DNA of 64,000 bases from Cytobacillus firmus (GCF_023715565.1 NZ_JAMBOJ010000001.1:113684-177683), one strand, 5' to 3'; positions 18,962 through 28,919 are shown, counted from the stretch's first letter. Notes: generated from the sequence alone by a model not told the origin. Numbers and translations: made by a program.

Positions 18962-19702
18962 TTATTTATGTTCTTTTTTTAATTCATTAAGCCATTTTTG
19001 CTGTTCACTTGTTAATTCTGCATCTTCAAGAAGATCTGGCCTTCTTAAAAAAGTTCTTCTCAAGGATTCTTTGGCTCTCCATTCTTCGACAAGGCGGTGA
19101 TTGCCTGACATGAGAACATCAGGCACTTTAATGCCTCTGAAGTCGGCAGGACGCGTATAATGTGGATGTTCAAGAAACCCCGTGCTAAAAGAATCTTTCA
19201 TATGGGACTCCTGGTTGCCTAATACACCAGGCAGCAATCGGACGACACTGTCGATTACAACCATGGCTCCGAGCTCTCCGCCAGTCAGCACAAAATCCCC
19301 AATTGAAATTTCATCTGTTACAACATGTTCACGTATTCTTTCATCATACCCCTCGTAATGGCCGCATACAAAAATCAGGTGATCTGACTCTGCCAGTTCT
19401 TCGGCTTTTTTTTGAGTGTAGCGTTCCCCTTGAGGACACAGAAGAATCACCCTCGGAGACGCCCCGCTTTTACTGCGAAGATCCTCCACTGCATCAAAAA
19501 TCGGCTGCGGTTTTAGAACCATCCCCGCTCCTCCGCCATATGGGTAATCATCAACAGTTTTGTGCTTATTGTCGGCATACTCCCTAAAGTTGACCACATT
19601 GTACGTTACCGCTTCATTTTCTGAGGCTTTTTTTAATATGGAATGCCCAAACACCCCATCAAACATTTCAGGAAACAGCGTGAGCACATCAATATTCATC
19701 AT
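18962..19702 (-). CDS. trmD: tRNA (guanine-37-N1) methyltransferase TrmD
   Basis: TrmD methylates G37 next to the anticodon and prevents frameshifting. The SPOUT trefoil-knot motif is present ([27 protein letters not shown]), as are [16 protein letters not shown] and [16 protein letters not shown] residues ([14 protein letters not shown]). The gene overlaps the rimM stop by four bases; a second ATG immediately follows and could be used. The length of 246 residues is normal. Confidence 0.97.
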   Translation of the reverse strand: MMNIDVLTLFPEMFDGVFGHSILKKASENEAVTYNVVNFREYADNKHKTVDDYPYGGGAGMVLKPQPIFDAVEDLRSKSGASPRVILLCPQGERYTQKKAEELAESDHLIFVCGHYEGYDERIREHVVTDEISIGDFVLTGGELGAMVVIDSVVRLLPGVLGNQESHMKDSFSTGFLEHPHYTRPADFRGIKVPDVLMSGNHRLVEEWRAKESLRRTFLRRPDLLEDAELTSEQQKWLNELKKEHK

Positions 19703-20220
19703 GAAAGCAATCCTTCAATGGCATTAATTTTCACAAGTTTATCTTCTACATTAACTTCCTTAACAACATCTTCTATATATGGGATTAGAATTTCCTTACC
19801 GCCTTTTGCTTTAATTACCCACACATCATTCGCTCCGGGAGAAAGAATTTCTTTAATTTTGCCTAATTCTTCTCCATCAAGAGTTTCAACCGTACAGCCT
19901 ATGATTTCATGGTAGTAAAATTCATCCTCTTCAAGATCGCCAAGCTGATCTTCTGAAATTTTCAGAATGCCGCCCTTCATTTTTTCAATCTGATTGATGT
20001 TCTCGTATCCTTCAAAGGTAAGCAGATTAAATGATTTATGAGTGCGGTGTGATTTCACTGTCAGCTCAACGGGATCACCTTTTGTGTCAGGCATGAACAA
20101 ATAAAGTTTATTTCCCGGCTTATACCTCTCTTCAGCAAAGTCTGTTTTTGAAATGACTCTCGCTTCCCCTTTAATGCCATGGGTGTTCACAATTTTTCCA
20201 ACGTTAAACCATTTCTGCAT
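19699..20220 (-). CDS. rimM: 16S rRNA processing protein RimM
   Basis: RimM binds S19 and assists 30S head maturation. The N-terminal barrel opens [22 protein letters not shown] and the PRC-barrel domain includes [19 protein letters not shown] and [17 protein letters not shown]. It is 173 residues and overlaps trmD, the usual partner. AGAGGTG lies upstream of the ATG. Confidence 0.96.
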   Translation of the reverse strand: MQKWFNVGKIVNTHGIKGEARVISKTDFAEERYKPGNKLYLFMPDTKGDPVELTVKSHRTHKSFNLLTFEGYENINQIEKMKGGILKISEDQLGDLEEDEFYYHEIIGCTVETLDGEELGKIKEILSPGANDVWVIKAKGGKEILIPYIEDVVKEVNVEDKLVKINAIEGLLS

Positions 20221-20232
20221 GCTTTATCACCT

Positions 20233-20619
20233 CTAGCGTATTTCATCAACAATACCATCTCTTATGATGATTGTTTTCCCTTTTTCTATGTCTTCCCAGG
20301 GGGTGCCCTTTTGAACCTCGATAATCGCCTGAACTTCTTTTTCTTTTAATTCACTTCCTAACGGTAGCATATGTAATTGTTCTATTTGAAAATCCAGCAG
20401 TTGGACTTTTTCCTGCCTCATTTGAATTTCCTTTTCAAAGTGCTGCTTCAGACTGGCCGGATGGAGCTTTTTGGTTTTTTCCTGCTTTTTCAGTTCGAAC
20501 TTCAGCTGATCGCTTTCTTTCTGCAGCTGCTTTTTTTTGGCCGCATATCCTTCCAGCAGTTCCTGCTTGCTGTTCTCTGTCAGCACCTGCTTAACTGTAA
20601 CCGTTTGGATAATATTCAT
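20233..20619 (-). CDS. ylqD: YlqD family protein
   Basis: This is a conserved 128-residue Bacillus protein of unknown function located between khpA and rimM. The middle (about 25-75) is highly charged and coiled-coil-like (AAKKKQLQKESDQLKFELKKQ); the C-terminal part WEDIEKGKTIIIRDGIVDEIR resembles a small beta domain. The start MNIIQTVTVKQVL follows GGGAGG by eight bases and gives the B. subtilis length. It begins downstream of a strong terminator, so it probably has a separate promoter. Confidence 0.9.
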   Translation of the reverse strand: MNIIQTVTVKQVLTENSKQELLEGYAAKKKQLQKESDQLKFELKKQEKTKKLHPASLKQHFEKEIQMRQEKVQLLDFQIEQLHMLPLGSELKEKEVQAIIEVQKGTPWEDIEKGKTIIIRDGIVDEIR

Positions 20620-20754
20620 GTACAGCGCCTCCCAAATCATAATTCGAATGAAAAAACGTCGTAACTGACACTGCTGTCATGTTCTTAGTTGGCGATGTTT
20701 GTTTGAATTTTTAACTCTTCTACTGAAACAATTTGTTATTTAGAAATTCTGCCC

Positions 20755-20940
20755 TTTGATTTCCGCTGCGGTCACTTACTTTCCGCAGGGAGAGATGAGA
20801 GCCTTCTCGGCTTCGCCTGTGAGGTCTCTCACTTCCCTCACTTCCCCAGGATATTGAATAAGCTTCCACGAACTTACACCGCACGAAGGAAATGCGCCAG
20901 CATTTTCGAAGATCTAGTGCCCACAGCGAAAATCAACTCA
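20755..20940. repeat. Degenerate Bacillus-type GC-rich intergenic repeat
   Basis: The region contains GATTTCCGCTGCGGTCACTT, TTTCCGCAGGGAG, CTTCGCCTGTGAGG and, towards the far end, ACAGCGAAAATCAAC. These resemble, in divergent form, a GC-rich interspersed sequence frequent between genes in Bacillus relatives (TTTCCGCGGGG / CGAAAATCAAC type). It occupies the ylqD-khpA gap with no open frame of its own. Boundaries are approximate. Confidence 0.6.
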
Positions 20941-20994
20941 GCATTTTAAATCATAGTACTAAAAAGTCATAATCAGAAGGATTTTTTAGATTGT

Positions 20995-21023
20995 AAAAAA
21001 AGGAGGGGTTTCCCCTCCTTTTT
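20995..21023 (-). terminator. Strong terminator after khpA
   Basis: On the minus strand GGAGGGG-AAA-CCCCTCC is followed by seven T. An A-run precedes it, so it may also act in the other direction. It ends the ylxM-ffh-rpsP-khpA transcript. Confidence 0.92.
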
Positions 21024-21030
21024 CGGCTGC

Positions 21031-21049
21031 ATCCTGCTCATAGCAGGAT
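21031..21049. other. Compact hairpin between khpA stop and terminator
   Basis: ATCCTGCT and AGCAGGAT pair perfectly around a three-base loop, two bases past the khpA stop and eight bases before the terminator stem. It has no T-tract, so it is probably an mRNA 3'-end structure and not a second terminator. Confidence 0.6.
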
Positions 21050-21051
21050 AA

Positions 21052-21282
21052 TTATTCGATGATCTCTAAAAAGATCTTCTTTTGCTCTGATGAACCTGCT
21101 GCATATACAACGGTCCGTATTGCTTTCGCAACGCGCCCTTGCTTCCCAATTACTTTCCCCATGTCATTCTTGTTGACAGAAAGCTGATAGGTTACGCGCT
21201 GATCCTCTTCTTGGACATTCACTAGAACATCTTCCGGAAAATCAACAAGGGGCTTAACAATCGTTTCGATAAGCTCTTTCAT
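21052..21282 (-). CDS. khpA: KH-domain RNA-binding protein KhpA (YlqC)
   Basis: KhpA is a small RNA chaperone that pairs with KhpB/Jag and affects division and cell-wall growth in Firmicutes. The 76-residue protein is essentially one KH domain with the GKQG (GxxG) loop at residues 46-49 in MGKVIGKQGRVAKAIRTVV. It follows rpsP by 11 bases, the conserved Bacillus arrangement. Confidence 0.95.
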   Translation of the reverse strand: MKELIETIVKPLVDFPEDVLVNVQEEDQRVTYQLSVNKNDMGKVIGKQGRVAKAIRTVVYAAGSSEQKKIFLEIIE

Positions 21283-21293
21283 CTTATAATGAA

Positions 21294-21611
<318 letters not shown>

Positions 21612-21676
21612 TCAGATAGTTAATTAGTTTGTAAAGGTTTTTTTCTTTACATGTTATGAAAAGCTTGAATAGCGGC

Positions 21677-23029
21677 TTAAAAAGGGTTAAAGGGAAGCTT
21701 AAATCCGCCTTTTTTCTTGCCTTTTTGCTGCATGCCTGCCATTTGCTTCATCATCTTTTTCATGTCTTCAAATTGCTTTAACAGACGGTTAACTTCAGGG
21801 ACGGTTCTTCCGCTTCCCTTGGCAATCCGTTTGCGGCGGCTTGAATTGATGATTTCCGGATGAGTTTTCTCTTCCTTAGTCATCGACTTAATAATGGCTT
21901 CAACGTGAGTGATTTGCTTCTCATCAATTTGCATATTATTCAAGCCTTTGATTTTGTTAGCACCAGGCATCATTTTCAGAAGCTCATCAAGTGGTCCCAT
22001 TTGGCGGACCTGACCAAGCTGATCCAAAAAGTCATCAAATGTGAAAGAAGCAGTACGCATCTTCTGCTCAAGCTCTTTTGCCTTTTCTTCATCCACATTG
22101 GCCTGTGCTTTTTCAATTAGGGATAAGACATCCCCCATACCTAAAATACGGGATGCCATCCGTTCTGGATGGAACGCTTCAAGGGCATCAAGTTTTTCAC
22201 CCAGACCGACGAATTTAATCGGCGTGTTTGTTACGGATCTAATGGATAGAGCCGCACCGCCTCGGGTATCGCCATCCAGCTTTGTCAGGACTACTCCTGT
22301 AAGACCCAGCAAATCATTGAAGCTTTGTGCTACATTAACCGCATCTTGGCCAGTCATGGCATCTACAACAAGGAAAATTTCATCCGGATTGGAAAGCTCT
22401 TTGATTTGCTTTAGCTCATCCATTAAAGCTTCATCCACATGCAGTCTTCCTGCTGTATCGATTAGAACATAATCATTATGATCCTCTTTTGCCTTTGCAA
22501 TCGCCTGTCTTGCAATTTCAACAGGACTGACTTGATCGCCAAGGGAGAAGACAGGCATATTCAGTTGTTTGCCAAGCGTTTCGAGCTGCTTAATCGCCGC
22601 AGGCCGGTAAATGTCTGCAGCAACCAGCATCGGATTGCGGTTATACTTTTTGCGGAGCAGGTTCGCAAGCTTTCCGGTTGTAGTCGTTTTGCCGGCACCC
22701 TGAAGACCGACCATCATAATGACTGTCGGCGGGCGATTGGAAACAGCAATTTTGCTCTGCTCTCCACCCATCAGTTCCGTTAATTCTTCTTTAACAACCT
22801 TTATTACCTGCTGTCCCGGCGTCAGGCTCTTTAATACTTCCTGCCCGACAGCGCGTTCGCTGACTTTTTTGACGAACTCCTTGACAACTTTGAAGTTAAC
22901 ATCCGCTTCCAAAAGGGCGAGACGGACTTCACGCATCATTTCTTTTACATCCGCTTCATTAATTTTGCCTTTTCCGCGGATCTTCTGAATTGTATTTTGC
23001 AGTCGGTCGGCCAATCCTTCAAATGCCAT
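21677..23029 (-). CDS. ffh: Signal recognition particle protein Ffh
   Basis: Ffh binds 4.5S/scRNA and nascent signal sequences and docks with FtsY. The N domain starts MAFEGLADRLQNTIQKIRGK; the G domain has GLQGAGKTTTTGKLA, LIDTAGRLHVDE and TKLDGDTRGGAAL. The C-terminal M domain is methionine-rich (MKKMMKQMAGMQQK) and contains the RNA-binding RRKRIAKGSGRTVPEVNRLL. The length of 450 residues is standard. It starts 11 bases after ylxM. Confidence 0.98.
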   Translation of the reverse strand: MAFEGLADRLQNTIQKIRGKGKINEADVKEMMREVRLALLEADVNFKVVKEFVKKVSERAVGQEVLKSLTPGQQVIKVVKEELTELMGGEQSKIAVSNRPPTVIMMVGLQGAGKTTTTGKLANLLRKKYNRNPMLVAADIYRPAAIKQLETLGKQLNMPVFSLGDQVSPVEIARQAIAKAKEDHNDYVLIDTAGRLHVDEALMDELKQIKELSNPDEIFLVVDAMTGQDAVNVAQSFNDLLGLTGVVLTKLDGDTRGGAALSIRSVTNTPIKFVGLGEKLDALEAFHPERMASRILGMGDVLSLIEKAQANVDEEKAKELEQKMRTASFTFDDFLDQLGQVRQMGPLDELLKMMPGANKIKGLNNMQIDEKQITHVEAIIKSMTKEEKTHPEIINSSRRKRIAKGSGRTVPEVNRLLKQFEDMKKMMKQMAGMQQKGKKKGGFKLPFNPF

Positions 23030-23040
23030 AATGCCGCCTC

Positions 23041-23373
23041 CTAATCTAATTTCTCAAGCTCTGCCACTGCTTCTTCCAATGCCTCGCGGGAAGGGGAGCC
23101 TTCCACCAGCATCTTTTTTATTCCTGCAATTAGCTTGTTGCGCTCTTGAAATTTATGAAATAATAGTAGCTTTTCTTCATACTCTTCAAGCATTGCTTCT
23201 GTTCTCTTAATGTTATCATAAACCGCTTGCCGGCTAACATCATATTCCTCGGCAATCTCTCCAAGCGAAAAATCATCCAGGTAGTAAAGGGACATATAGC
23301 TTCTCTGCTTAGGAGTTAACAACGATTGATAGAAATCATAAAGGTAATTCATCCTCGTTGTCTTTTCGAGCAT
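23041..23373 (-). CDS. ylxM: YlxM, helix-turn-helix SRP-associated protein
   Basis: YlxM is a 110-residue helical protein encoded next to ffh in Firmicutes and reported to influence SRP assembly. The HTH is in [33 protein letters not shown], similar to sigma-70 region 4. The sequence [11 protein letters not shown] is family-typical. The site AAGGGGG precedes the ATG. It is the first gene of its unit, under a recognisable promoter. Confidence 0.95.
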   Translation of the reverse strand: MLEKTTRMNYLYDFYQSLLTPKQRSYMSLYYLDDFSLGEIAEEYDVSRQAVYDNIKRTEAMLEEYEEKLLLFHKFQERNKLIAGIKKMLVEGSPSREALEEAVAELEKLD

Positions 23374-23414
23374 CCCTATTCCCCCTTGTTAAGTGAAAAG
23401 CCTTTACAAAGTAA

Positions 23415-23443
23415 AGTTTACATAGAATTTCATATCATGTCAA
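23415..23443 (-). promoter_or_regulatory. Promoter of ylxM-ffh
   Basis: The minus strand has a perfect TTGACA (23443-23438), a 17-base spacer and TAAACT (23420-23415). It lies about 40 bases before ylxM and makes ylxM-ffh-rpsP-khpA independent of the accessory cluster upstream. Confidence 0.65.
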
Positions 23444-23517
23444 GAAAATATCTTTACAGTGTTGGCAGTAACTAATTTCCGGAGAGTGCTGAAGGTATCA
23501 TTCAACTCTAATTTCAC

Positions 23518-26289
23518 TTATTTTTTCCTGTTTTTTGCATCCAGCAGCCTTTTCATCCGCTCTTCTCTTTCTTTCGGCGAGGGTTCCGCTGATGGTTGAG
23601 GCCGGTTCGGCTTCTTTGCTTTTGCTTTCTCCCGTGTTTCCTTTACAGGAATTTCTTCTTGAAGTTTAACAGGCGCCTGTTCGGCAGGATACGTTTTTAT
23701 TCTGGAAGCTTTAAGTTTTGGTACCTTCTTAGGCGCATCTGGCTTTTCTTTTACTTTTCTGTTTTTCTTCACAATTCCTGCTGCAAGACCAAAGCGCCTT
23801 ACTGCGATTTCTGCAAAAAAGAGCAGAAATGCAGCTAGAAGCATCCATTCGCTGACTGGCTGTTTGGTGATTGCCGGTTTTTTCAGCGGCCGGAATGCCT
23901 CTTCTCCGCTCGTGAGCATCTTTCCTCCAGTCATTTTTGAGAGTGACTGCAAATGATCTTTATTTGTTCCCTTTAGCAAATACTCCTCAGAATAAGGAAT
24001 GGTAAAACCCGTCTGATGAACCTGAATATTCCCATTCTCATCAGTCTGTTTAATATTTAAAAAGTACATCCCCGCATTTTCAGGCATCAGCGCCTCATAT
24101 TTACCTGGTGCAGTAAGTCTCATATTAGCTTTTATCTGTTCACCTGTTTCAGACACGATGGAGGTCTCAATAGGCAAAGAAATGCTTTCCGCAGACTCCA
24201 GGCTGAGCACTGTATTGCCATCCTTGTTCTCAACATCAATCCTGTATGGTTCACTTTCATATTTCGGCAGTGTTTTAGTAACAAGCTGATTAATAAAGGA
24301 CGGCCACTTTTCCCAGCTTGCCCATTCTCCCGACCACTTGCCTGAGATATCGGATGCAAAGGCAGCTGTCCACCCCATTCCATATTGCCATTCAGCAAGT
24401 ACCGGATCTTTTTTTTCACTTAACAGTGGCACCTGCGCCCGCGGCTTAGCAGTGGAAGCTATATAAGCATTCATTTTGGGCACACCTTTTTCAAAAAGAG
24501 AGGACCAGTCAGGGGAAGGCTGGATACTTGGGTAAAAAGGTTTGTCCTCAATATAAGTTCGCGTAGCCATTACGGTTTCACGTGATAAAATGCTTGGTAT
24601 AACGGTAGAGTCTGTAACATCATAAAAACGCCCAGATCCCATTCCGGCAAGTTCCCCCAGCAGCCCTCTATCAGCATCCTGGCCAAGAGCAACAGTTGAG
24701 AGAGTGATATTCTTCTCTTTCCCGCTTTCAATTAAAAGCTCATAGTCTCCATTTGTGGCAGATTGGCCATCTGTCAGTAAAATGATATGCTTTCTCTGCA
24801 ACTGTAAATCTTCAAGCTCACTGTATGCCTGTTCCAGAGAAGTAAAGATTTCTGTCCCCCCGCCCGGTGTAATGGATTTGATTTTTTCAATTGCCTTTTG
24901 CTTATTCTTGAGAGGCTTAGTTTCAAGGATTTCCCATGGACGGTCATCAAATGCAATGAATCCGAGTGTATCTTCTTCACGCAGAAGTTCAACTGAACGG
25001 GCAGCTGCCTCTTTCGCCAATTCAATTTTATTTCCTGCCATGCTTCCAGAACGGTCCATAACTAATACAAGACCTAGAGAAGGCATTTCTTTCTTGCCTT
25101 TGATATCCATTTCCACTGGAAGCAATTTCTCGATCGGAGTTTTGAAATAGCCCCCCAGCCCAAAGCTTTCTTCACCGCCAAACATAATAAAACCAGTCCC
25201 GAATTCTTTCACTGCCTTCTCCATCAAGATCATTTGCTGCTCTGAGATAACAGTTGCAGGGACATTATTAAAAATAATCGATTGATATTGCAAATAACCT
25301 GAGAGTACGGTCGGAAGTTTCTCTGGAATAACGATGTCTATCTCCAGGCCTGAACCTTTTAAAAGATTTGCAAGATCGCCAGCTTCCTCTCCTTGTACGA
25401 TCAAAACCTTAGGGGTACCCTTAACATTCACAACTGAGTGAAGTGCATTGTTTTCAGAGTAGGCATCCCGTTCTGCAGCTATCTCTGCTTTATATACCGT
25501 TAACCCTGCGGTATCCGCTTTGTGGGTAAACGTATAAACATTTTTCCCTTCGTTCACATGAACGGTTTCCTTTAATACTTCTTTATGATTTACCGATAGT
25601 CTGATATCAGCTTCTTTGGCAACATTGCTGGTAACTTCTATTGTAATCGGAGCCTCTTCTCCTAAATATAATGAAGGAGGAACACTTAATTCTGAGATTG
25701 AGACATCGTCCCCTGTTGCTGTTTTTAATGGCACATGATCAATCTCGATATTTCGATTTTTCAAAACTGCAGCAGCTTCCAGGCTATCGCCTTCCGTTTC
25801 ATTCCCGTCCGTCATCAGGACAATTCTGCCGGAAGACTCCCTCGGAATAAGCGAAGCGGCAAATTGCAGCCCTGCTTCGAGATTGGATTGGGAATCTTCT
25901 GCCACTCCGTTAAATCCGCTTATAGCTTCACGGTTTCTGCCCAGATTCTGTTCAAGTACTGCATTTTTTCCAAAAGCAGCCACTGCGAATTGATCGTCAT
26001 TTTTCCTGTGGCTGGTGCTATTTTCTATCCAGGCAAGTGCTTCCTCATTCGTGCCAATGCTTGCAGAACGGTCTGCCAAGAATACGACGGTCTGTCCCTT
26101 TACCGGAAGAACCACCTGAGGAACGGTCAGAGCAATAATTAATAAAGTGAAAATGATCAACCTCAAACCGGCAATCCAAAATTTTTCATTTCCTTTTCTG
26201 CTGTAATTTTGTTGAATAAATAAAAAAACGATTATGACAGCAGGAATCAGGAGGAGAAACAGGAAGGGATATTTAACCTCTATGCCCAC
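23518..26289 (-). CDS. Membrane protein with two VWA-like domains and a GATase-like domain
   Basis: This is the last and largest product of the accessory unit, 923 residues. Two hydrophobic segments (about 9-25, 38-60) open it. A first VWA-like domain carries ADRSAS (Asp73); a Rossmann-like glutamine-amidotransferase-like region follows (about 293-395, IMFGGEESFGLGGYF); a second VWA domain has the canonical MIDAS start MDRSGSM (Asp412). A beta-rich part, one C-terminal membrane helix and a basic Lys/Pro tail follow. The GTG start eight bases after GGGAGGT overlaps the preceding gene by 17 bases. Substrate and function are unknown. Confidence 0.85.
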   Translation of the reverse strand: MGIEVKYPFLFLLLIPAVIIVFLFIQQNYSRKGNEKFWIAGLRLIIFTLLIIALTVPQVVLPVKGQTVVFLADRSASIGTNEEALAWIENSTSHRKNDDQFAVAAFGKNAVLEQNLGRNREAISGFNGVAEDSQSNLEAGLQFAASLIPRESSGRIVLMTDGNETEGDSLEAAAVLKNRNIEIDHVPLKTATGDDVSISELSVPPSLYLGEEAPITIEVTSNVAKEADIRLSVNHKEVLKETVHVNEGKNVYTFTHKADTAGLTVYKAEIAAERDAYSENNALHSVVNVKGTPKVLIVQGEEAGDLANLLKGSGLEIDIVIPEKLPTVLSGYLQYQSIIFNNVPATVISEQQMILMEKAVKEFGTGFIMFGGEESFGLGGYFKTPIEKLLPVEMDIKGKKEMPSLGLVLVMDRSGSMAGNKIELAKEAAARSVELLREEDTLGFIAFDDRPWEILETKPLKNKQKAIEKIKSITPGGGTEIFTSLEQAYSELEDLQLQRKHIILLTDGQSATNGDYELLIESGKEKNITLSTVALGQDADRGLLGELAGMGSGRFYDVTDSTVIPSILSRETVMATRTYIEDKPFYPSIQPSPDWSSLFEKGVPKMNAYIASTAKPRAQVPLLSEKKDPVLAEWQYGMGWTAAFASDISGKWSGEWASWEKWPSFINQLVTKTLPKYESEPYRIDVENKDGNTVLSLESAESISLPIETSIVSETGEQIKANMRLTAPGKYEALMPENAGMYFLNIKQTDENGNIQVHQTGFTIPYSEEYLLKGTNKDHLQSLSKMTGGKMLTSGEEAFRPLKKPAITKQPVSEWMLLAAFLLFFAEIAVRRFGLAAGIVKKNRKVKEKPDAPKKVPKLKASRIKTYPAEQAPVKLQEEIPVKETREKAKAKKPNRPQPSAEPSPKEREERMKRLLDAKNRKK

Positions 26290-28045
26290 GGCGATATACC
26301 TCCCATTCGATAACAATCAAGATTAAAGCTATGAACGTCAGCCAGAACCACAGACTTTCATTAGGTCTTTGGGTCATGCTGCTTTTTTCAGATGGTTTAG
26401 CATTCAGTGTAAAGGATTCTTCTGTTCCTGCACTTTTCTCCCTTTCATCCAGAAGGACAGAAAAATAATAAATTTGATTATCAGATACAGCCTGGTAAGT
26501 TCCTGGGATTAAAGGAGCTTTAAAGGTTTCTTTATTTAGATCAAGAGAGTAAAGATTTTCGTCTTGATTATTGAAAATTTCCCAGCTTCCAGTTCCATTG
26601 CCGATATTTATCCATCTTTCTTCACCAGAGCTGAAATATCCGAGGAAATTTGATTGCTGAGATAGCCACTGGTAAGAGTTATACAGAAAGATTGGAAAAC
26701 CGGGCAGGAGGGGCCAATCTGTGTCTGATAGATTAAAATTGACGATAATAATTGGCTGTCCATTATGCATCCCCCTTTGGAATAAAGGAATATCCCCGCT
26801 TTTCAATACAGTCTCCCATTCTCCTTTCAGAACGGAGGATGCAGAACTGATATACACCTTTTCAAAGTTTGCATATTCAAAAAGAGGATCCTTGTCCCCC
26901 GAAATTCCTTCTTCAAGTTTTGTTTTATCTCTGCTTGTATTAAAAAAGATTATCGGCATCTCCGGAAGTCCCGATAGAGTGCTTCCTTCCGCCACAACGA
27001 CACCTTTCATATCCAAACCTTTTAGAGCAGACGGATCTGTCTGCAGCAATTCAGCACCAATAGTTTGAAAACCCTTCACCGTAAAGGGATTTACATCTCC
27101 CAAAGTGTAAACCTTAGGTTTTGGGTCAATGTAAATAGAGGCTGCATGATTATCTGCACTATAGCCATCGCTAATGGAGATGGCTGCCTCGTAGTAAGGT
27201 TTTTCCGGCAGATTTTTTATTTGAATGGTTTTCTCCTCATTTGTTTTTAATGATAGATTCTGTTCAAACAGGACTTCTCCATCAGATTTCACTGTAAAAG
27301 TTGTCTCTATATTCCCAGAAGACTGGTTTTCTATTACTGCAGCTGCTGAAATACCATCACTGGCGGCAGAGGTTCCAAACGATTTCAGCGACACATTCCC
27401 TGCGTTCTCTCCAATATTATGTACCACAGTAAATAGACCGGCCAATTCATTCATTAAATCTTTCTTTCCAGCTGAGTCTGAAAAAATATGAAGAGCCGTG
27501 TCTTTTCCTGAAGATAAGGAGCTTGCCAATAAGATGGCTTTTTTCATATTCTCATGCTCATAAGTAAGCTCCAGCCCCTCAATGGTTCTTCGAATAGCAT
27601 TTAGATCATCTTCTCGGCTTAAGAGGATCTCATTTTTCTCCCCTGCTTTAATTAAGCTAACCTGCTGTCCATTAAGCTTGCCTGCCAGATGAAGCATTTC
27701 CTCTTTTGCGATCTCAAAACGGCTTTTTCCTCCGCTTTCAGCCGACATAGAGGCAGAGGGATCAATGATGATGATTATGTGCTCTCCTTTTAAAGAATCT
27801 TCAAGCCAAAATGGACGCATAAGGGCCAGCATCAAAAATAGAAGTGCCAATAATTGCAGCCAAAAGAACAGATTTTGCTGAAGCTTTTTCAGCCAGGGGG
27901 AAGCCTGCCATTCATTCAGCACCTGTTCCCAGAGCAAATTGGATGAATTCGTCTTTACCTCATACTGCTTCCGAAAGAAATAAAATAGGACGACCGCTCC
28001 GATAAAAATGGATAAAATAAAATAAACAGGATTTATGAATTGCAT
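26273..28045 (-). CDS. BatA-like VWA membrane protein
   Basis: This 590-residue protein opens with a BatA-type N-terminus (MQFINPVYFILSIFIGAVVL) with a second membrane helix at about 60-78, then a VWA domain with IDPSASM (Asp95). A long extracytoplasmic beta-rich region and a C-terminal membrane helix (SLWFWLTFIALILIVIEW) follow. The start is the Met after AGGTGA, which overlaps the DUF58 stop; the longer open frame has no site. MoxR-DUF58-BatA is a known gene association. Asp-x-Ser-x-Ser suggests metal-dependent ligand binding. Confidence 0.87.
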   Translation of the reverse strand: MQFINPVYFILSIFIGAVVLFYFFRKQYEVKTNSSNLLWEQVLNEWQASPWLKKLQQNLFFWLQLLALLFLMLALMRPFWLEDSLKGEHIIIIIDPSASMSAESGGKSRFEIAKEEMLHLAGKLNGQQVSLIKAGEKNEILLSREDDLNAIRRTIEGLELTYEHENMKKAILLASSLSSGKDTALHIFSDSAGKKDLMNELAGLFTVVHNIGENAGNVSLKSFGTSAASDGISAAAVIENQSSGNIETTFTVKSDGEVLFEQNLSLKTNEEKTIQIKNLPEKPYYEAAISISDGYSADNHAASIYIDPKPKVYTLGDVNPFTVKGFQTIGAELLQTDPSALKGLDMKGVVVAEGSTLSGLPEMPIIFFNTSRDKTKLEEGISGDKDPLFEYANFEKVYISSASSVLKGEWETVLKSGDIPLFQRGMHNGQPIIIVNFNLSDTDWPLLPGFPIFLYNSYQWLSQQSNFLGYFSSGEERWINIGNGTGSWEIFNNQDENLYSLDLNKETFKAPLIPGTYQAVSDNQIYYFSVLLDEREKSAGTEESFTLNAKPSEKSSMTQRPNESLWFWLTFIALILIVIEWEVYRRGHRG

Positions 28046-28052
28046 ATCACTC

Positions 28053-28919
28053 TCACCTGACCAGCCCCTTCGCATACAGATCCCTGAAAAGAACAGTCTG
28101 AAGATCTCTTGTTTCAGGGGCAAAGATATATTGGCCGCCATACCGCTTGCATAAAACCTCAAGCTGTTCATTATGTTCTCTTAAACGCTTATCATATTCG
28201 GCCAATACAGCAGGACTCATGCTCACATTTACAGCGGTCCCAGTTTCACTATCAATTAACTTTATATCTCCAGAATATGACGGTGTCATTTCTTCATCAG
28301 CCTGCACCTGAAATAGCCAGAACTCCTGTTTCAGCCCTCTTAGCTTCCTAAAAAGGCTTTCCCATTCCTGAAGCGGTTCAAAACCATCTGCTATTATAAT
28401 AGCAAGCTGCTGGTGCTTTGAAAGAGTGTCTTTTAAGCTGCCCAAAAAGTTATTGGACAGAGCAGAGGGTTCAATTTTCTGGATTTCCGTGAATGTCCGC
28501 CTGCTGTAAACAGAGCCTTTTCTTTTGATAGGCTGTATGCCAGCAGAAGAAACAGGTGAAAACAGGAGCCGGTCTTCACCGGAAAGAATCATATAGCTCA
28601 AAGCCGCTGCAAGCGCTTTGGAGTACTCCCATTTTTCCTCCATATTGGACATTGATGAAGTAGCATCCAAATAAACAGCAATAGAGAGTTCCTGCTCATC
28701 AAGAAAACGTTTAATATAATGTTTTTGTGTTCTGCCATAGACATTCCAATCTATTTGCCTGATATCGTCTCCGGGCTGGTATGCCCTGAAGTCAGAAAAC
28801 TCCAAGGAAGATCCGAATTTATGGGATTGCCTGGAACCTGAATGAAATCCTCTTTTCCTGGTCTTTACCGCAACTTTACGCTTCTGCAGCTTTCCAAGAA
28901 GGATTTGATGGCTGTTCAT
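28053..28919 (-). CDS. DUF58 domain protein
   Basis: This 288-residue soluble protein carries the DUF58 signature FSDFRAYQPGDDIRQIDWNVYGRT at about residues 41-64, followed by a VWA-like fold (AVYLDATSSMS). Such proteins are routinely encoded beside MoxR ATPases and are thought to act as their partners. Its ATG shares one base with the moxR stop and it is followed seven bases later by the BatA-like gene. Confidence 0.93.
   Translation of the reverse strand: MNSHQILLGKLQKRKVAVKTRKRGFHSGSRQSHKFGSSLEFSDFRAYQPGDDIRQIDWNVYGRTQKHYIKRFLDEQELSIAVYLDATSSMSNMEEKWEYSKALAAALSYMILSGEDRLLFSPVSSAGIQPIKRKGSVYSRRTFTEIQKIEPSALSNNFLGSLKDTLSKHQQLAIIIADGFEPLQEWESLFRKLRGLKQEFWLFQVQADEEMTPSYSGDIKLIDSETGTAVNVSMSPAVLAEYDKRLREHNEQLEVLCKRYGGQYIFAPETRDLQTVLFRDLYAKGLVR

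Noticed and set aside
23471..23516. Direct repeat of CTAATTTC past the end of the accessory operon
   Set aside because: It is too short to support an attachment site or target duplication, and no matching copy was seen at the other border near 36000.
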